Shown in pieces: positions 7,814 to 18,500 of a stretch of DNA of 35,061 nt. The stretch's first letter is position 1, and every line of letters begins with the position of its first letter. The translations under genes were made by a program, and so were the position numbers. The notes beneath the pieces were generated by a model. The model was not told where the DNA came from, made no database searches, and saw nothing but the letters and a program-made list of their open reading frames with translations. The stretch is from Clostridia bacterium (GTDB taxonomy: Bacteria; Bacillota_A; Clostridia; Oscillospirales; CAG-272), in assembly GCA_017452945.1 (NCBI GenBank), contig JAFTLD010000080.1, positions 1-35,061 of the forward strand, read 5' to 3'.

Positions 7814-9619
7814 TTAATTGACAAATTGCGCACCATACAATGAGGCATAAAATCCACCTGCCTGCAGCAGCTGCTCGTGCGTACCGCTCTCAATAATTCG
7901 GCCTTCTTTTACCACTAGGATATTATCCGCATGCTGCACGGTAGAAAGCCTGTGCGCAATGACAAAGCAGGTTTTTCCCTTCATCAGTGCCATCATGGCA
8001 TCGTTGATCTGGTGCTCGGTACGGCTGTCCACGTTGCTTGTCGCCTCATCAAGGATCAGCATGGGAGCCCTTGAGAGCATGGCACGCGCGATCGTGATCA
8101 GCTGTCTTTGCCCCTTGGAGAGATTGACACCTCCATCCGACAGCTGCGTTGCATACCCTTCGGGCAACGACATGATAAAATGGTGAATCTTGGCCTTTTT
8201 GGCTGCCTCGATCACTTCTTCATCGGTCGCGTCCTCTCTGCCGTATGCAATATTGTCGCGCACGCTGCCGCCAAACAGCCACGTATCCTGCAGAACCATG
8301 GTGAAGCTTTTGCGCAGGCTGTCGCGCGTAGCATCGGTGATGGGAATGCCGTCAAAAGTGATCTGTCCGGCATCAATATCATAAAAGCGCATCAGCAAAT
8401 TGATAATGGTGGTCTTTCCCGCACCCGTTGGACCGACTATGGCAACCGTTTGTCCCGGCTCGACCTTGACAGAAAGACCGTGCAGGATCTGCTTTCCCTC
8501 TACGTAACCGAATTCCACCTGATCCAACATTACCTGCCCCTTGGGATCAAGTGCAACGGCATCAGGCTTGTCCGCAGGCTCCGGAGGCTGGTCAATGACA
8601 CCAAACACACGCTCTGCAGCAGAAAGTGCGCTCTGCAGTTCACTGAAAATATTGGCAAATTCGTTGATAGGCCCTGCAAACTTACGCGCATACTGCACGA
8701 ATGCACCCATATCGCCAAGTCCAATGATAAACAAGGGATTCGTAATGGAGCCTCCCAACGAGAACATATAAAAGACACTGCCGATCAGCGTGATCAGCGC
8801 AATGGACAGATTGCTGACAAAATTCACCGTAGGGCCTATCACCGACCCGTGGTAATCCGCCTTATAGTAAGCTCCGCAGGCTTCGGCATTTCGCACGTCA
8901 AAGCGGTTTGTAATGACCTGCTCCTTTCCATAGGTGCGAATGGTTTTTTGCCCCGACAGCATTTCCTCGGCAAATCCGTTGAGCTCACCCAGCTTTGCGG
9001 AGCGCTGACGGAACAAAGGACGGATATGCGTGGATTTATACTTGGTAAAGATCAGCGAGATGGGCACCGTGACCACAAACACCAGGATCAGCACGGGTGA
9101 GATGGTCAGCATCATGACCAAAGAGCCCACTACCGTGATACTGTTTGCGCAAATGGCTAACACATCGTTGGAAAGCGAGGCGTTGACCGTATCGATATCG
9201 TAGGAAAGACGGCTGACGATCTCACCCGTCTGGTGGGTATCGAAAAATCCTACGGGAAGATCGGTCAGGTGATCGAACACTTCTTTTCGCATGGTGTACG
9301 TGATGCGTTGGCTCAAGTTTACCATAACGATAGATAAGAGATAAGACATCGCACCCGACAGGATATAAAACGCGATCATAAGTGAGCAGAACAAAAATAC
9401 ACGGGGGAAATCCACCTCTCCCGGGCCAACGATGGCATCAATGGCAAGACCCGAAAGCTTAGGACCCGCAAGTGCCAGTACGTTTGCCGAGATCATAAGG
9501 AAAAACGCCGGTAACACAAGTCCGGGATAGCGGAACATATATCGGCAGATACGCACAAGCGTTTGTCTGCGCTGCTTTGGCGTCATGGGAGCCTTTTGCG
9601 GCTTTTGTCCGTTAGTCAA
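7814..9619 (-). CDS. ABC exporter half-transporter, consensus-site subunit
   Basis: About 601 residues. The start is taken as TTG 9619 because GGAGGTG stands 7 nt upstream and it overlaps the partner's stop by 8 bp; an ATG at 9586 is the alternative. It has six hydrophobic helices in the first ~320 residues, then an ATPase domain with Walker A G-P-T-G-A-G-K-T-T (~394-402), signature L-S-K-G-Q (Lys for the usual Gly), Walker B L-I-L-D-E with the catalytic Glu, and the H-loop I-A-H-R-L-S. With the gene upstream it forms a heterodimeric exporter of the BmrC/BmrD or TM287/TM288 type in the cytoplasmic membrane. Substrate (drug, lipid or peptide) cannot be told from sequence. Confidence 0.9.
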   Translation of the reverse strand: MTNGQKPQKAPMTPKQRRQTLVRICRYMFRYPGLVLPAFFLMISANVLALAGPKLSGLAIDAIVGPGEVDFPRVFLFCSLMIAFYILSGAMSYLLSIVMVNLSQRITYTMRKEVFDHLTDLPVGFFDTHQTGEIVSRLSYDIDTVNASLSNDVLAICANSITVVGSLVMMLTISPVLILVFVVTVPISLIFTKYKSTHIRPLFRQRSAKLGELNGFAEEMLSGQKTIRTYGKEQVITNRFDVRNAEACGAYYKADYHGSVIGPTVNFVSNLSIALITLIGSVFYMFSLGGSITNPLFIIGLGDMGAFVQYARKFAGPINEFANIFSELQSALSAAERVFGVIDQPPEPADKPDAVALDPKGQVMLDQVEFGYVEGKQILHGLSVKVEPGQTVAIVGPTGAGKTTIINLLMRFYDIDAGQITFDGIPITDATRDSLRKSFTMVLQDTWLFGGSVRDNIAYGREDATDEEVIEAAKKAKIHHFIMSLPEGYATQLSDGGVNLSKGQRQLITIARAMLSRAPMLILDEATSNVDSRTEHQINDAMMALMKGKTCFVIAHRLSTVQHADNILVVKEGRIIESGTHEQLLQAGGFYASLYGAQFVN

Positions 9620-11342
9620 GCAAAGCACCTCCCATCTGCGAATCGCGGATCTCGCGGTAAACAGGACATTCTTTGAGCAGCTGCTCATGAGAACCCTTAC
9701 CGATGATCTTGCCTTCATCCAATACAAGGATCAGATCGGCATGCATGACCGAGCTGACACGCTGTGCAACTACCACGGTCGTGGTGTCTGAAAAATGCAA
9801 GCGCAGGTCGCGGCGCAAGGCAGCGTCGGTTTTATAGTCAAGTGCCGAAGAAGCGTCGTCCAAAATCAATATTTCAGGCTTTCCCGCAAGTGCTCTGGCA
9901 ATCAACAAGCGCTGGCGCTGACCGCCTGAAACGTTTGTACCCTTACTCGTCAGCTCATGCTCCACACCCTCGGGAAATGCGGACACAAACTCCTCCGCTT
10001 GCGCAACGCGCAAGGCAAGCGTAAGATCCTCGTCACTGATCTCTCTTCCAAAGCAGATATTCTCACGCACCGTGTCGGCATACACGAAATCGTTTTGCAT
10101 TGCCGTACCGAACATGGCGCACAGCTGCTCGTGGCTCATGGAGCGGATATTTTTTCCGTCTACGTAAATATTACCCTTTCCGGGGTCATAATTGCGGAGC
10201 AGCAAGCGCAGCAAAGTGCTCTTTCCGCTGCCCGTTGCACCGATAATGCCGAGCGTACCTGCGCGCGGCAAGGAGAACGAAATATCCTCCAGATCGTTCT
10301 GCTCACCGTTATACGAAAAGCTGACGTTCTCAAACACAATATGATCCGAGGTAGGTAACGGCAAGCCGCCATCCTCGGGCTCCAGCTCTGCGGGCGCAGA
10401 TAAAACCGTGTCGATACGGTTTGCCGATGCGATACACTTGGTGGACATGATGAAAATACGGTTGATGACGATCATGGCGTTGGAGATCAACGTGAAATAC
10501 TGTATAAACGAAATGATCTTTTCCGGATCTGACAGCTCCACGTTCACCAAAAACGCACCCACCAGCACCACCGACACAAGGCCTGCATTGAGCAGAATGG
10601 TGATCAGAGGATTGGTCAGCGCCATGGTCAGAGAAGCTCTCTTTTCATTTTTGACCAAAGCACGGTTGACAGCATCAAATCTTTCGCGCTCGTATTTTTT
10701 CTTGGAAAGTGCCTTGATGACGCGAATACCGCCAATATCCTCACGCACCACGCGCACCATATCATCACCCGCCTTTTGGCTGGCGGAATACAGCGGAATA
10801 CCGCGGCGCGAGATATAAAATACACTGATTCCGATAAAGGGCAGCAGGCAGACCATGACCGTGGCAAGCCGCCAGTCAAGGAAATACGACACCGCAATGC
10901 CGCCGATCAATAAAATAGGCGCACGCACACCGATTCGCTGGATCATGCCGAGAAAATGGTGAATGTTATAAGTATCCGAGGTTAATCTGGTTTCCAGCTC
11001 GGGAATACCGAATTTGTCGGTCTGCCGCGGAGAAAGACGCATGGTCTTGGCAAACAGATCGTGGCGCACTGCCTGCGCCGCGTCCCTTGCTACGCGCGCC
11101 GCCATGCGGTTTGCCACAATGTTGAGCACCAATGCGGCTACGGCACACAGAATCATTATACCGCCCCACGCAAAAACGGGCACCAGATTTCCGCTCGGAG
11201 CACTTTTCGGCACCACAACCCCCAACATATGCGACAGAATATACGGCAGCGCAAGCTCGACCAGCGTCCCCGCCACCTTGATGATAAAACCAATGAGGAG
11301 AGAGAATCCAAACGGCTTCAAGTATTTAATGACAAGTTTCAA
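9612..11342 (-). CDS. ABC exporter half-transporter, degenerate-site subunit
   Basis: 576 residues starting with TTG at 11342, with AAAGGAG about 9 nt upstream and a perfect promoter beyond. Membrane domain in residues ~1-310; ATPase domain with Walker A G-A-T-G-S-G-K-S-T (~366-374) and signature V-S-G-G-Q. Walker B reads L-I-L-D-D, so the catalytic Glu is Asp, and the H-loop reads V-V-A-Q-R, so the switch His is Gln. These are the classic changes of the non-hydrolysing site of heterodimeric exporters; its intact signature completes the active site of the partner encoded downstream. First gene of the two-gene operon, overlapping the second by 8 bp. Confidence 0.9.
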   Translation of the reverse strand: MKLVIKYLKPFGFSLLIGFIIKVAGTLVELALPYILSHMLGVVVPKSAPSGNLVPVFAWGGIMILCAVAALVLNIVANRMAARVARDAAQAVRHDLFAKTMRLSPRQTDKFGIPELETRLTSDTYNIHHFLGMIQRIGVRAPILLIGGIAVSYFLDWRLATVMVCLLPFIGISVFYISRRGIPLYSASQKAGDDMVRVVREDIGGIRVIKALSKKKYERERFDAVNRALVKNEKRASLTMALTNPLITILLNAGLVSVVLVGAFLVNVELSDPEKIISFIQYFTLISNAMIVINRIFIMSTKCIASANRIDTVLSAPAELEPEDGGLPLPTSDHIVFENVSFSYNGEQNDLEDISFSLPRAGTLGIIGATGSGKSTLLRLLLRNYDPGKGNIYVDGKNIRSMSHEQLCAMFGTAMQNDFVYADTVRENICFGREISDEDLTLALRVAQAEEFVSAFPEGVEHELTSKGTNVSGGQRQRLLIARALAGKPEILILDDASSALDYKTDAALRRDLRLHFSDTTTVVVAQRVSSVMHADLILVLDEGKIIGKGSHEQLLKECPVYREIRDSQMGGALLD

Positions 11343-11375
11343 AGAGTCCCACTCCTTTCAAAAAATATTACTTCC

Positions 11376-11404
11376 ATTATATAACAAATTCCGCGTTTTG
11401 TCAA
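11376..11404 (-). promoter_or_regulatory. Consensus sigma-A promoter of the ABC exporter operon
   Basis: Minus strand: TTGACA (11404-11399), 17-bp spacer, TATAAT (11381-11376), a perfect match to consensus; the leader is about 28 nt. Confidence 0.9.
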
Positions 11405-11443
11405 TCGATTGAAAGCTTTTGTACAAATTTCGGGCAATCAAAC

Positions 11444-11483
11444 AAAAAAGGGAGCCGAGTTCAATCAATCTGAACTCGGCTCC
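11444..11483 (-). terminator. Strong terminator of the 1241-residue lipoprotein gene
   Basis: A perfect 13-bp stem (GGAGCCGAGTTCA with its complement, 11451-11463 and 11471-11483, 7-nt loop) is followed on the minus strand by CTTTTTTG. Confidence 0.92.
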
Positions 11484-11501
11484 TGTGGGTCTGGGATCCG
11501 A

Positions 11502-14500
11502 TCAATTCAAGCCAATCACCGTTTTTGCGTCGGGGCCTTGGTAAAGGGTGTATTCCCCGACCTCTCCAACGTTGGCGGCAACCTTATCAAGGCTGTCGCA
11601 CATAGCAACGTAGGCAATATCGATATATCCGTCGGTAGGCGCGTTGAAGATATCAAAACGCATGAACTTAGCAGCATACGTGCCGTCTTTTCCCTGTGGG
11701 AATCCCTGGTTGGTGGCAAACTTCGTGGCATCCACAACCATCACGTGCCATGCACCGTCACAAATGGGTGCCATGACCTGACAGAAATTCTGTGCGGTGG
11801 CTTCACCGCCCGTGGTACTGGTGAACACGTCAAAATAAGGTGCATTGCTGCCTGCAGGCAGACGATACTTGATGACCACGTACTGTCCCGTCACGGCTTT
11901 GTTGGACGAGAACACGTTAAATACCGATTCCACCGCGCTGCCGTCCCCGTAAGCACGTACGTAAGCACCGTCCTCTTCCAGACTGTACTTGCCCAAACCA
12001 ACGCGGGTTGCATCCATGGCAGCCTTCAGACCCTTGGCATCCACCACGAAATTATATTCCGTGCCGGGTGCTATCGGATCCTCTGCAGTTCCCTGTTCTC
12101 CGCTGCCGGGCTGCGTTTGATCCTCATCATTTCCCTGTTCGGGTGCGGGCAGCTCATTCGGCCAGCCTGCAAACGCCTCTTCGGCTACAATGCGGAAGGT
12201 GCGGGGAGCACCGCCCTTCTGTGTGAATACAAAGGAATAGGAATACGTACCGTCACCGTCATAGAACACGGCATATCCGTCGTAATGATGCGCGTTCCCC
12301 GCATCATCCGGTGTGGCAGCTGAATTTACGCGTACCTCTACCCACTCGTCACCGATCTTTTCATAGATCTTGGGCGCAGTCAGCATTGAAAATCCATACG
12401 CACGCAGGGCAATATTGTTCTGTCCGCCCGATACCGTAAACTCGGCACTCTTGCCGTTCTCGCTCTTAACCAAAGGCATCCACTCACTCTCCACTATGCT
12501 CGTACCTTCGCCCGGGGTAACCACAACAGGAGCAAGCACAGAATTTTCGCGAATGGCTCTGACGTTATCATCATTGGTAGAATTCTGGTCTCCCCAAGGA
12601 GTCAGGATCACGTTCATCTTGATGGTATCTCCCGCCTTGAGCGTCACCTCTCCCAGATTCAGCGAAAGAGAGAGCGAATTGTTTTGGTCCACCACAACAA
12701 AATTAGCGTCACATTTCTCACCGCCAATGGTGATATCCGCATCCTCGATGATCATGGACAGGTTAATATAATCGTTTTGGTTTCCGCTGACCAATCCAAA
12801 ATAGTCGAAATACGGAGCAAGATCGCCCAATACGTACACTTTTGCGGCACTTTGGGTATTTGCATCCACGATTTTGGGCTGATTGTTCTCATCCAGATAG
12901 CCAACTTGGCCGTAAATACCAAAGCCGGTCACACGGTAGAACGAGAAATCCTTGGCGAAATCGGAAATGCTGACGTCCTCCAGCACCTTATATTCCATGG
13001 TACAATACGTGCGGTTTTCATCCAGCTGCGGCATTTCCAGATGCGTATAGGACACGGCAATCTTGCCGTCATCCGACACGTAATCCATGACCACTTCAGC
13101 ATAGGTGGGGCCGGATGCGTTGACAACGTTCTGCACGTTCTCACTGGCATTGAATTTACCGCTTGCATCCGTATATTGCAGGAAATAATGATTGCCGCCA
13201 TTGGTATGCTGCGGCTGATTTCCCTGCGGATGTCCGCCGGGCAGCTCACTCCACAAAGGAGAGGATGCCGAACGGTGGTCGGGCAGCGTATGCAGGTTTC
13301 TGCCGTTTACGTAGTAAGGAGCAATACAGTTCGACTCGGTTACACCGGTGGACAAATGGTAATACGGCATGAAGAACTGAATGGAGGAAAGCTGCTTTAA
13401 GGGGAACCTACCCCAATTCTGATACAGATTGATAACCTTGAGCGTTTGCACCTCTCCCGCCTTTACAGACATGGGGAAATATACTTCGCTGTACTGTCTG
13501 TCACCTCTGTCAAACAAAGGCTCTTCCTTTTCGTGCTTGAAGTTTTTACACACCTCTAAATTCACGGGCAGCATCAACTCATTCGCACCAAGCAGCGCAG
13601 CGCACTCGATATTGGTAGAGTCTGCAAAGGTCTGCACGTAAAATTCTCTGTTGCGATCGTCGCCCGTAACCGTAAATACCACGTTCAAATGCTCGTTGGG
13701 AGCATCATAATAGGAATAATTGAAGGATTCCGTGCCGGGCAAGGTGAAGGTATACACGCCCTGCAGCGGATTGTAGCCTGCAAACGCAGCCTGCTCGGAG
13801 CTGTTGGCCTCAATCTGAATATTCTCTGCGGTCAAAGGGTTTCTCTCGCAGTACGCCGCGTGCAAAAAGCCCGAGAAATCGTGACTTTCATCAGTATACA
13901 GGCGGTGTCCCATATAAAAATCGTTACTTGTATCGTTGACAGGAGCCCAAATCGTGCCATTCTCAGGGCAAGTGGACTGCACAAGCACGTATTTGCCATC
14001 CGCAAGCGTCACGGTGATCTTACCGCTCTCCTCATGCAAGGGCAAAATATAACCGAACACACCCGCATCCTTGATATCAAAGCCAATATACTCAGCGCTT
14101 GCCCAGTCTACGCCCTCGATTGTGTCGTGCTCACCGTTCTTGTCCTTGACTACAAGAGCCTGTACCGTGTCGGCGGCAATCTCGGTGATCATGCCAAGCT
14201 CGGCAATATTTGCGGTATCCGCAGACGCCACAAAATGCAGGGTCTGATGCATCTTATCCGAATAGGTATGGAAGGTTCTGTCCAAATGCAGCGCAGGCGC
14301 GTTCTTGGACGAAGCTTTGAGCAGCTTGACAGAAGATATTTCGATCTTATCCCCCGACTCGCCCATAAAATCCAAACGAATGGTGCGCAGCATGCCCGTA
14401 TAATCCTGAACATTGGAAAGTAATACACGATACGTATGATATTCACCGTCATTCTGAATATTCAGTGCCAGCTTTTGTTTTTCGCTCAATTCGCTCTGTG

Positions 14501-15227
14501 AGCCGGCTAATACGTAAATGTCACCGCGCGTGACTGCCAGCCCCTCAACCTTCAGGGTGATCTCCAGGTAATTGTACTCGGTGGAGCATTCTACCTTGTA
14601 CGAAATATTGGGGTCAAGGTTGCTTGTGACCTTAGTGCTCAACACGCCGCCCCTGACCTTAGGCTTGGAAACGTCGGTATAGTAATCGTATTCAGAGAGA
14701 TCCAGCTCAATCTCATCCCGGATCTCCAGCTCGGAAATGCAGTTCTGCTCCAAAATACGTACGTCATAATAGTAGTAACCCAGACGGAACAGATTCGCTC
14801 TGCCCTCGGTCAGAGAGTTCGACAGATAGTACGTGCCGCCATCCGTCGTTTTGACGTAGGCATCCATCGTATTCTGCAGATATGCCGCCCCCTGCTTATT
14901 GGCAAGCGAGGTCACCATCTTGCCGGTTGTACCGCCAAGCTGATATTGCAGGGTCATATTCTGATTCTCAATCACGTATACGTCACGCGATGCAGAGGTA
15001 TAGTACGTCTGCACATCATTCAAGCGGTCGTATGCGCCCGAGATCAGCGAAGCATAATCTCCGTCCAACGGCACATAAGTCTGCTCCGGAGCTTTTGTAC
15101 TTTCTTCTGTGGTGGTCTGATCCTCCGGATCGTCCGGTTGCACCCTGTCCTTGCAGGATGCCAGAGTACCAAGCAGCATCACGCCGCCAAGCAGCAAACA
15201 AATCAGGGCAAGAAATCTTTGTTTCAT
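11502..15227 (-). CDS. Large modular surface lipoprotein of unknown function
   Basis: 1241 residues from ATG 15227 (GAGAGGA upstream); an ATG 72 nt earlier has no ribosome binding site. Signal peptide with lipobox L-A-S-C (Cys25), then an Asp/Thr/Glu-rich linker to ~50. Residues ~200-305 hold a beta-sandwich-like segment ('YHTYRVLL', 'IRLDFMG', 'IEISSVKLL'). The middle (~310-1000) is a long beta-rich region with many aromatic residues that I do not recognise. A Glu/Gln/Pro linker near 1030-1050 precedes a C-terminal module (~1052-1236: 'QYVVIKYR', 'WHVMVVD', 'MRFDIF', 'IDIAYVAM') that matches modules in the other two lipoproteins. It is probably a surface-anchored carbohydrate-binding or -degrading protein; no catalytic motif was found. 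It has its own promoter and a strong terminator. Confidence 0.85.
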   Translation of the reverse strand: MKQRFLALICLLLGGVMLLGTLASCKDRVQPDDPEDQTTTEESTKAPEQTYVPLDGDYASLISGAYDRLNDVQTYYTSASRDVYVIENQNMTLQYQLGGTTGKMVTSLANKQGAAYLQNTMDAYVKTTDGGTYYLSNSLTEGRANLFRLGYYYYDVRILEQNCISELEIRDEIELDLSEYDYYTDVSKPKVRGGVLSTKVTSNLDPNISYKVECSTEYNYLEITLKVEGLAVTRGDIYVLAGSQSELSEKQKLALNIQNDGEYHTYRVLLSNVQDYTGMLRTIRLDFMGESGDKIEISSVKLLKASSKNAPALHLDRTFHTYSDKMHQTLHFVASADTANIAELGMITEIAADTVQALVVKDKNGEHDTIEGVDWASAEYIGFDIKDAGVFGYILPLHEESGKITVTLADGKYVLVQSTCPENGTIWAPVNDTSNDFYMGHRLYTDESHDFSGFLHAAYCERNPLTAENIQIEANSSEQAAFAGYNPLQGVYTFTLPGTESFNYSYYDAPNEHLNVVFTVTGDDRNREFYVQTFADSTNIECAALLGANELMLPVNLEVCKNFKHEKEEPLFDRGDRQYSEVYFPMSVKAGEVQTLKVINLYQNWGRFPLKQLSSIQFFMPYYHLSTGVTESNCIAPYYVNGRNLHTLPDHRSASSPLWSELPGGHPQGNQPQHTNGGNHYFLQYTDASGKFNASENVQNVVNASGPTYAEVVMDYVSDDGKIAVSYTHLEMPQLDENRTYCTMEYKVLEDVSISDFAKDFSFYRVTGFGIYGQVGYLDENNQPKIVDANTQSAAKVYVLGDLAPYFDYFGLVSGNQNDYINLSMIIEDADITIGGEKCDANFVVVDQNNSLSLSLNLGEVTLKAGDTIKMNVILTPWGDQNSTNDDNVRAIRENSVLAPVVVTPGEGTSIVESEWMPLVKSENGKSAEFTVSGGQNNIALRAYGFSMLTAPKIYEKIGDEWVEVRVNSAATPDDAGNAHHYDGYAVFYDGDGTYSYSFVFTQKGGAPRTFRIVAEEAFAGWPNELPAPEQGNDEDQTQPGSGEQGTAEDPIAPGTEYNFVVDAKGLKAAMDATRVGLGKYSLEEDGAYVRAYGDGSAVESVFNVFSSNKAVTGQYVVIKYRLPAGSNAPYFDVFTSTTGGEATAQNFCQVMAPICDGAWHVMVVDATKFATNQGFPQGKDGTYAAKFMRFDIFNAPTDGYIDIAYVAMCDSLDKVAANVGEVGEYTLYQGPDAKTVIGLN

Positions 15228-15264
15228 AATAAATCCTCTCCTTGCAAAAGATGGGGTCATCTTC

Positions 15265-15293
15265 ATTATATCATACCATAGAATATTTATCAA
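15265..15293 (-). promoter_or_regulatory. Extended -10 promoter of the 1241-residue lipoprotein gene
   Basis: Minus strand: TTGATA (15293-15288), 17-bp spacer ending TGA, TATAAT (15270-15265). The leader is about 30 nt. Confidence 0.85.
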
Positions 15294-15427
15294 GAGCAAA
15301 AGAAATATTTCGTAAAATGCGAAACCTCTGTATTTGCAAGGGGCGACGTCCTCGGTGCTCTGCGTGGGTGTCGGTGTCCGCTGAGGTTTTTGGGATTAAA
15401 GTTTGAACCCAAACGCGCGACAGCGCG

Positions 15428-15470
15428 CAAAAATCCGAGGCCACGTCAATGACGTGACCTCGGATTTTTG
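15428..15470 (-). terminator. Bidirectional-type terminator downstream of nifJ
   Basis: The CAAAAATCCGAGG end (15428-15440) is complementary to 15458-15470, with CACGTC/GACGTG pairing inside, so the stem is nearly perfect and flanked by A and T runs on both sides. It lies about 95 nt past the nifJ stop. A second hairpin GGGTCTTTT/AAAAGACCC (15508-15527) sits closer to nifJ. The remainder of 15228-15565 holds GC-rich short palindromes but no gene. Confidence 0.85.
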
Positions 15471-15565
15471 TATGATGGAAAGTTTTGGGGAGAGGGGTGC
15501 GGGGAGAGGGTCTTTTTCAAAAGACCCTTTCCCTGCAGGCCTTCACCTCATAATAAAACGCAATC

Positions 15566-18500
15566 TTACTCGTACAGCTTACCCATCTTTTCAAGTCTTT
15601 CGAACTTAGCAGCTGCAGCCTTTTCAGCCTTTTCGAACAGAGCGTTTGCTCTTTCGGGGTTGGACTGAGCCAGACGAGCGTAACGAACCTCGGACTTGAT
15701 AAAGTCAACGTAGCTTGCGGTGGGAGCCTTGCAGTCGATAGTCAGCTTGTTAGACTCCAGAGTGGGATTGTAGCGGAAGGTCTGCCAGTAGCCTGCCTCT
15801 ACAGCCTTCTTCATCTCGAGCTGGCAATTCTGCATGCCGCCCTTAACACCGTGCATCTCACAAGGAGCGTAACCGATGATCAGAGAAGGACCGTTGTAAG
15901 CCTCAGCCTCAGTCAGAGCCTTGAGCAGCTGGTTCATATCGTAACCCATAGCAACCTGTGCTACGTATACGTAACCGTAGGACATAGCGATCTCTGCAAG
16001 GTTCTTCTTGCCGATTGCCTTACCTGCAGCAGCAAACTGTGCTACCTGACCGATCTGGGAAGCCTTGGAAGCCTGACCGCCGGTGTTGGAGTAAACCTCG
16101 GTATCGAATACGAAGACGTTGACGTTTTCGCCGGAAGCCAGAACGTGGTCCAGACCGCCAAAGCCGATATCGTATGCCCAACCGTCACCACCGAAGATCC
16201 AAACGGACTTCTTGTTCAAATAATCCTTTTCAGCCAGAACGTCTGCAGCGATGGGGCAGCCCTCTGCAGCAGCCTTCTCCAGCTCTGCGATCAGAGCGGT
16301 GGTAGCGTCAGCGTTCTTTGCGCCGTCATCCTTGGTTGCCAGATAAGCCTCGGCAGCAGCCTTGAACTCGTCGGAAGCCTTTTCGGAAGCAGCCATTTCC
16401 TCAACCTTAGCGATCAGCTTTTCGCGGATTGCCTTCTGACCAAGTGCCATACCCAGACCGTGCTCAGCGTTGTCCTCAAACAGGGAGTTCGCCCAAGCCG
16501 GACCCTTCTTGGTGGCATTGTTTACAGTGTAAGGAGTTGCGGGAGCACTACCGCCCCAAATGGAGGAACAACCGGTAGCATTGGAGATATACATTCTCTC
16601 ACCGAACAGCTGAGTGATCAGCTTAGCGTAAGAGGTTTCTGCACAACCTGCGCAAGAGCCGGAGAACTCAAGCAGGGGCTGCTTGAACTGAGAGCCCTTA
16701 ACGGTGTTGTTGATGATCTCGGGCTTTTCGGTTACGTTCTTAACTGCGTAATCGAAAGCAGCCTGCTGAGCGGACTGGGTGTGCTGAGGAGCCATCCAGA
16801 TAGCCAGATCCTTCTTAGAGGGCTTGGTGCCTGCGGCAGCAGCCTTCTTTTCAGCCATTGCGTTGATGGGACAAGCCTTGACGCAGAGAGTACAACCCAT
16901 GCAGTCCAAGGGAGAAACGCCAATGGAGAACTTGTAGTTGGTCTTTACAACGGGCTTGGAAGCAAACTTGGTGGACTTGGGAGCGCCTGCAGCCTCTTCC
17001 TCGGTCATAGCGAAGGGACGGATTGCAGCGTGAGGACATACGAACGAGCAGTTGTTACACTGAGCGCACTTGTCAGCATTCCACTCGGGAACCATAACGG
17101 CAACGCCGCGCTTCTCGGCAGCAGCTGCACCCTGAGGCATGGTACCGTCAACGTACTTCTCGAATGCGGAAACGGGCAGGCTGTCGCCTTCCATTGCGCC
17201 AACGGGCTCAACGATGTTGTTGACGAAATCGTCAAGATCAGCTCTGTCGGACTTGAATGCGGGCTTCTTTGCGTCTTTGCGGCACTTTGTCCATGCTTCG
17301 GGAACTTCAACCTTGATGAATGCATCTGCGCCTGCGTCGATAGCGGCATAGTTGAGGTCAACCATAGCCTGGCCCTTCTTGATGTAGGACTTGTAAGCCA
17401 TCTTCTTCATGTACTCAACAGCCTCTGCTGCGGGCAGAATGTTAGCCAGAGCGAAGAATGCGGACTGCAGAACGGTGTTCTTAACCTTTGCGTTACCGAT
17501 GCGGTTGGTTGCAAGGTCGGTAGCGTTGATGACGTAGAAGTTTACGTTGTTGTTTGCGATGTATTCCTTAACCTTTGCGGGCAGGTTCTTGGACAGAGCC
17601 TCGATGGTGTTCCACTCGCAGTCCAAGAGGAAGGTACCGCCGGGCTTTACGTCGGAAACCATGTCATACTTCTTCAGGTAAGCCTGGTTGTGGCAAGCAA
17701 CGAAGTCAGCCTTGTTGATGTAGTAAGGAGACTTGATGGGGGTGTCACCGAAGCGCAGGTGCGAGATGGTGATACCGCCGGTCTTCTTGGAGTCATACTG
17801 GAAGTATGCCTGGATATACTTGTCGGTGTGGTCACCGATGATCTTGATGGAGTTCTTGTTTGCGCCAACAGTACCGTCGCCGCCCAGACCCCAGAACTTG
17901 CAGGAAATGGTGCCTGCGGGAGCAGTATCGGGGCAAACCTTCTCAGGCAGAGAAGAATTGGTTACGTCGTCAACGATACCAATGGTAAAGTTGTTCTTGG
18001 GAGCTCTCTTCTTGAGGTTCTCGTATACAGCAAAGACGGATGCAGGAGGAGTGTCCTTAGAGCCAAGGCCGTATCTACCGCCAACAACGGTCTTCTTAAT
18101 GCCTGCCTGTGCAAGAGCGGTCACAACGTCCAGGTACAGAGGCTCACCAAGAGCACCGGGCTCCTTGGTTCTGTCCAGAACTGCGATCTTCTTAGCGGTA
18201 GTGGGGATAGCTTCGATCAGCTTATCAGCGCGGAAGGGTCTGTACAGTCTTACCTTAACAAGACCGACCTTTTCGCCGTTTGCGTTCATGTAGTCGATTA
18301 CTTCCTCGATCACGTCACAAATAGAGCCCATAGCGATGATGACTCTCTCTGCATCGGGAGCACCGTAGTAGTTGAACAGCTTGTAGTCGGTACCGATCTT
18401 AGCGTTGATCTTGTCCATGTACTCTTCAACGATTGCGGGCAGTGCATCATAGTACTTGTTGCAAGCCTCTCTGTGCTGGAAGAAGATGTCACCGTTCTCT

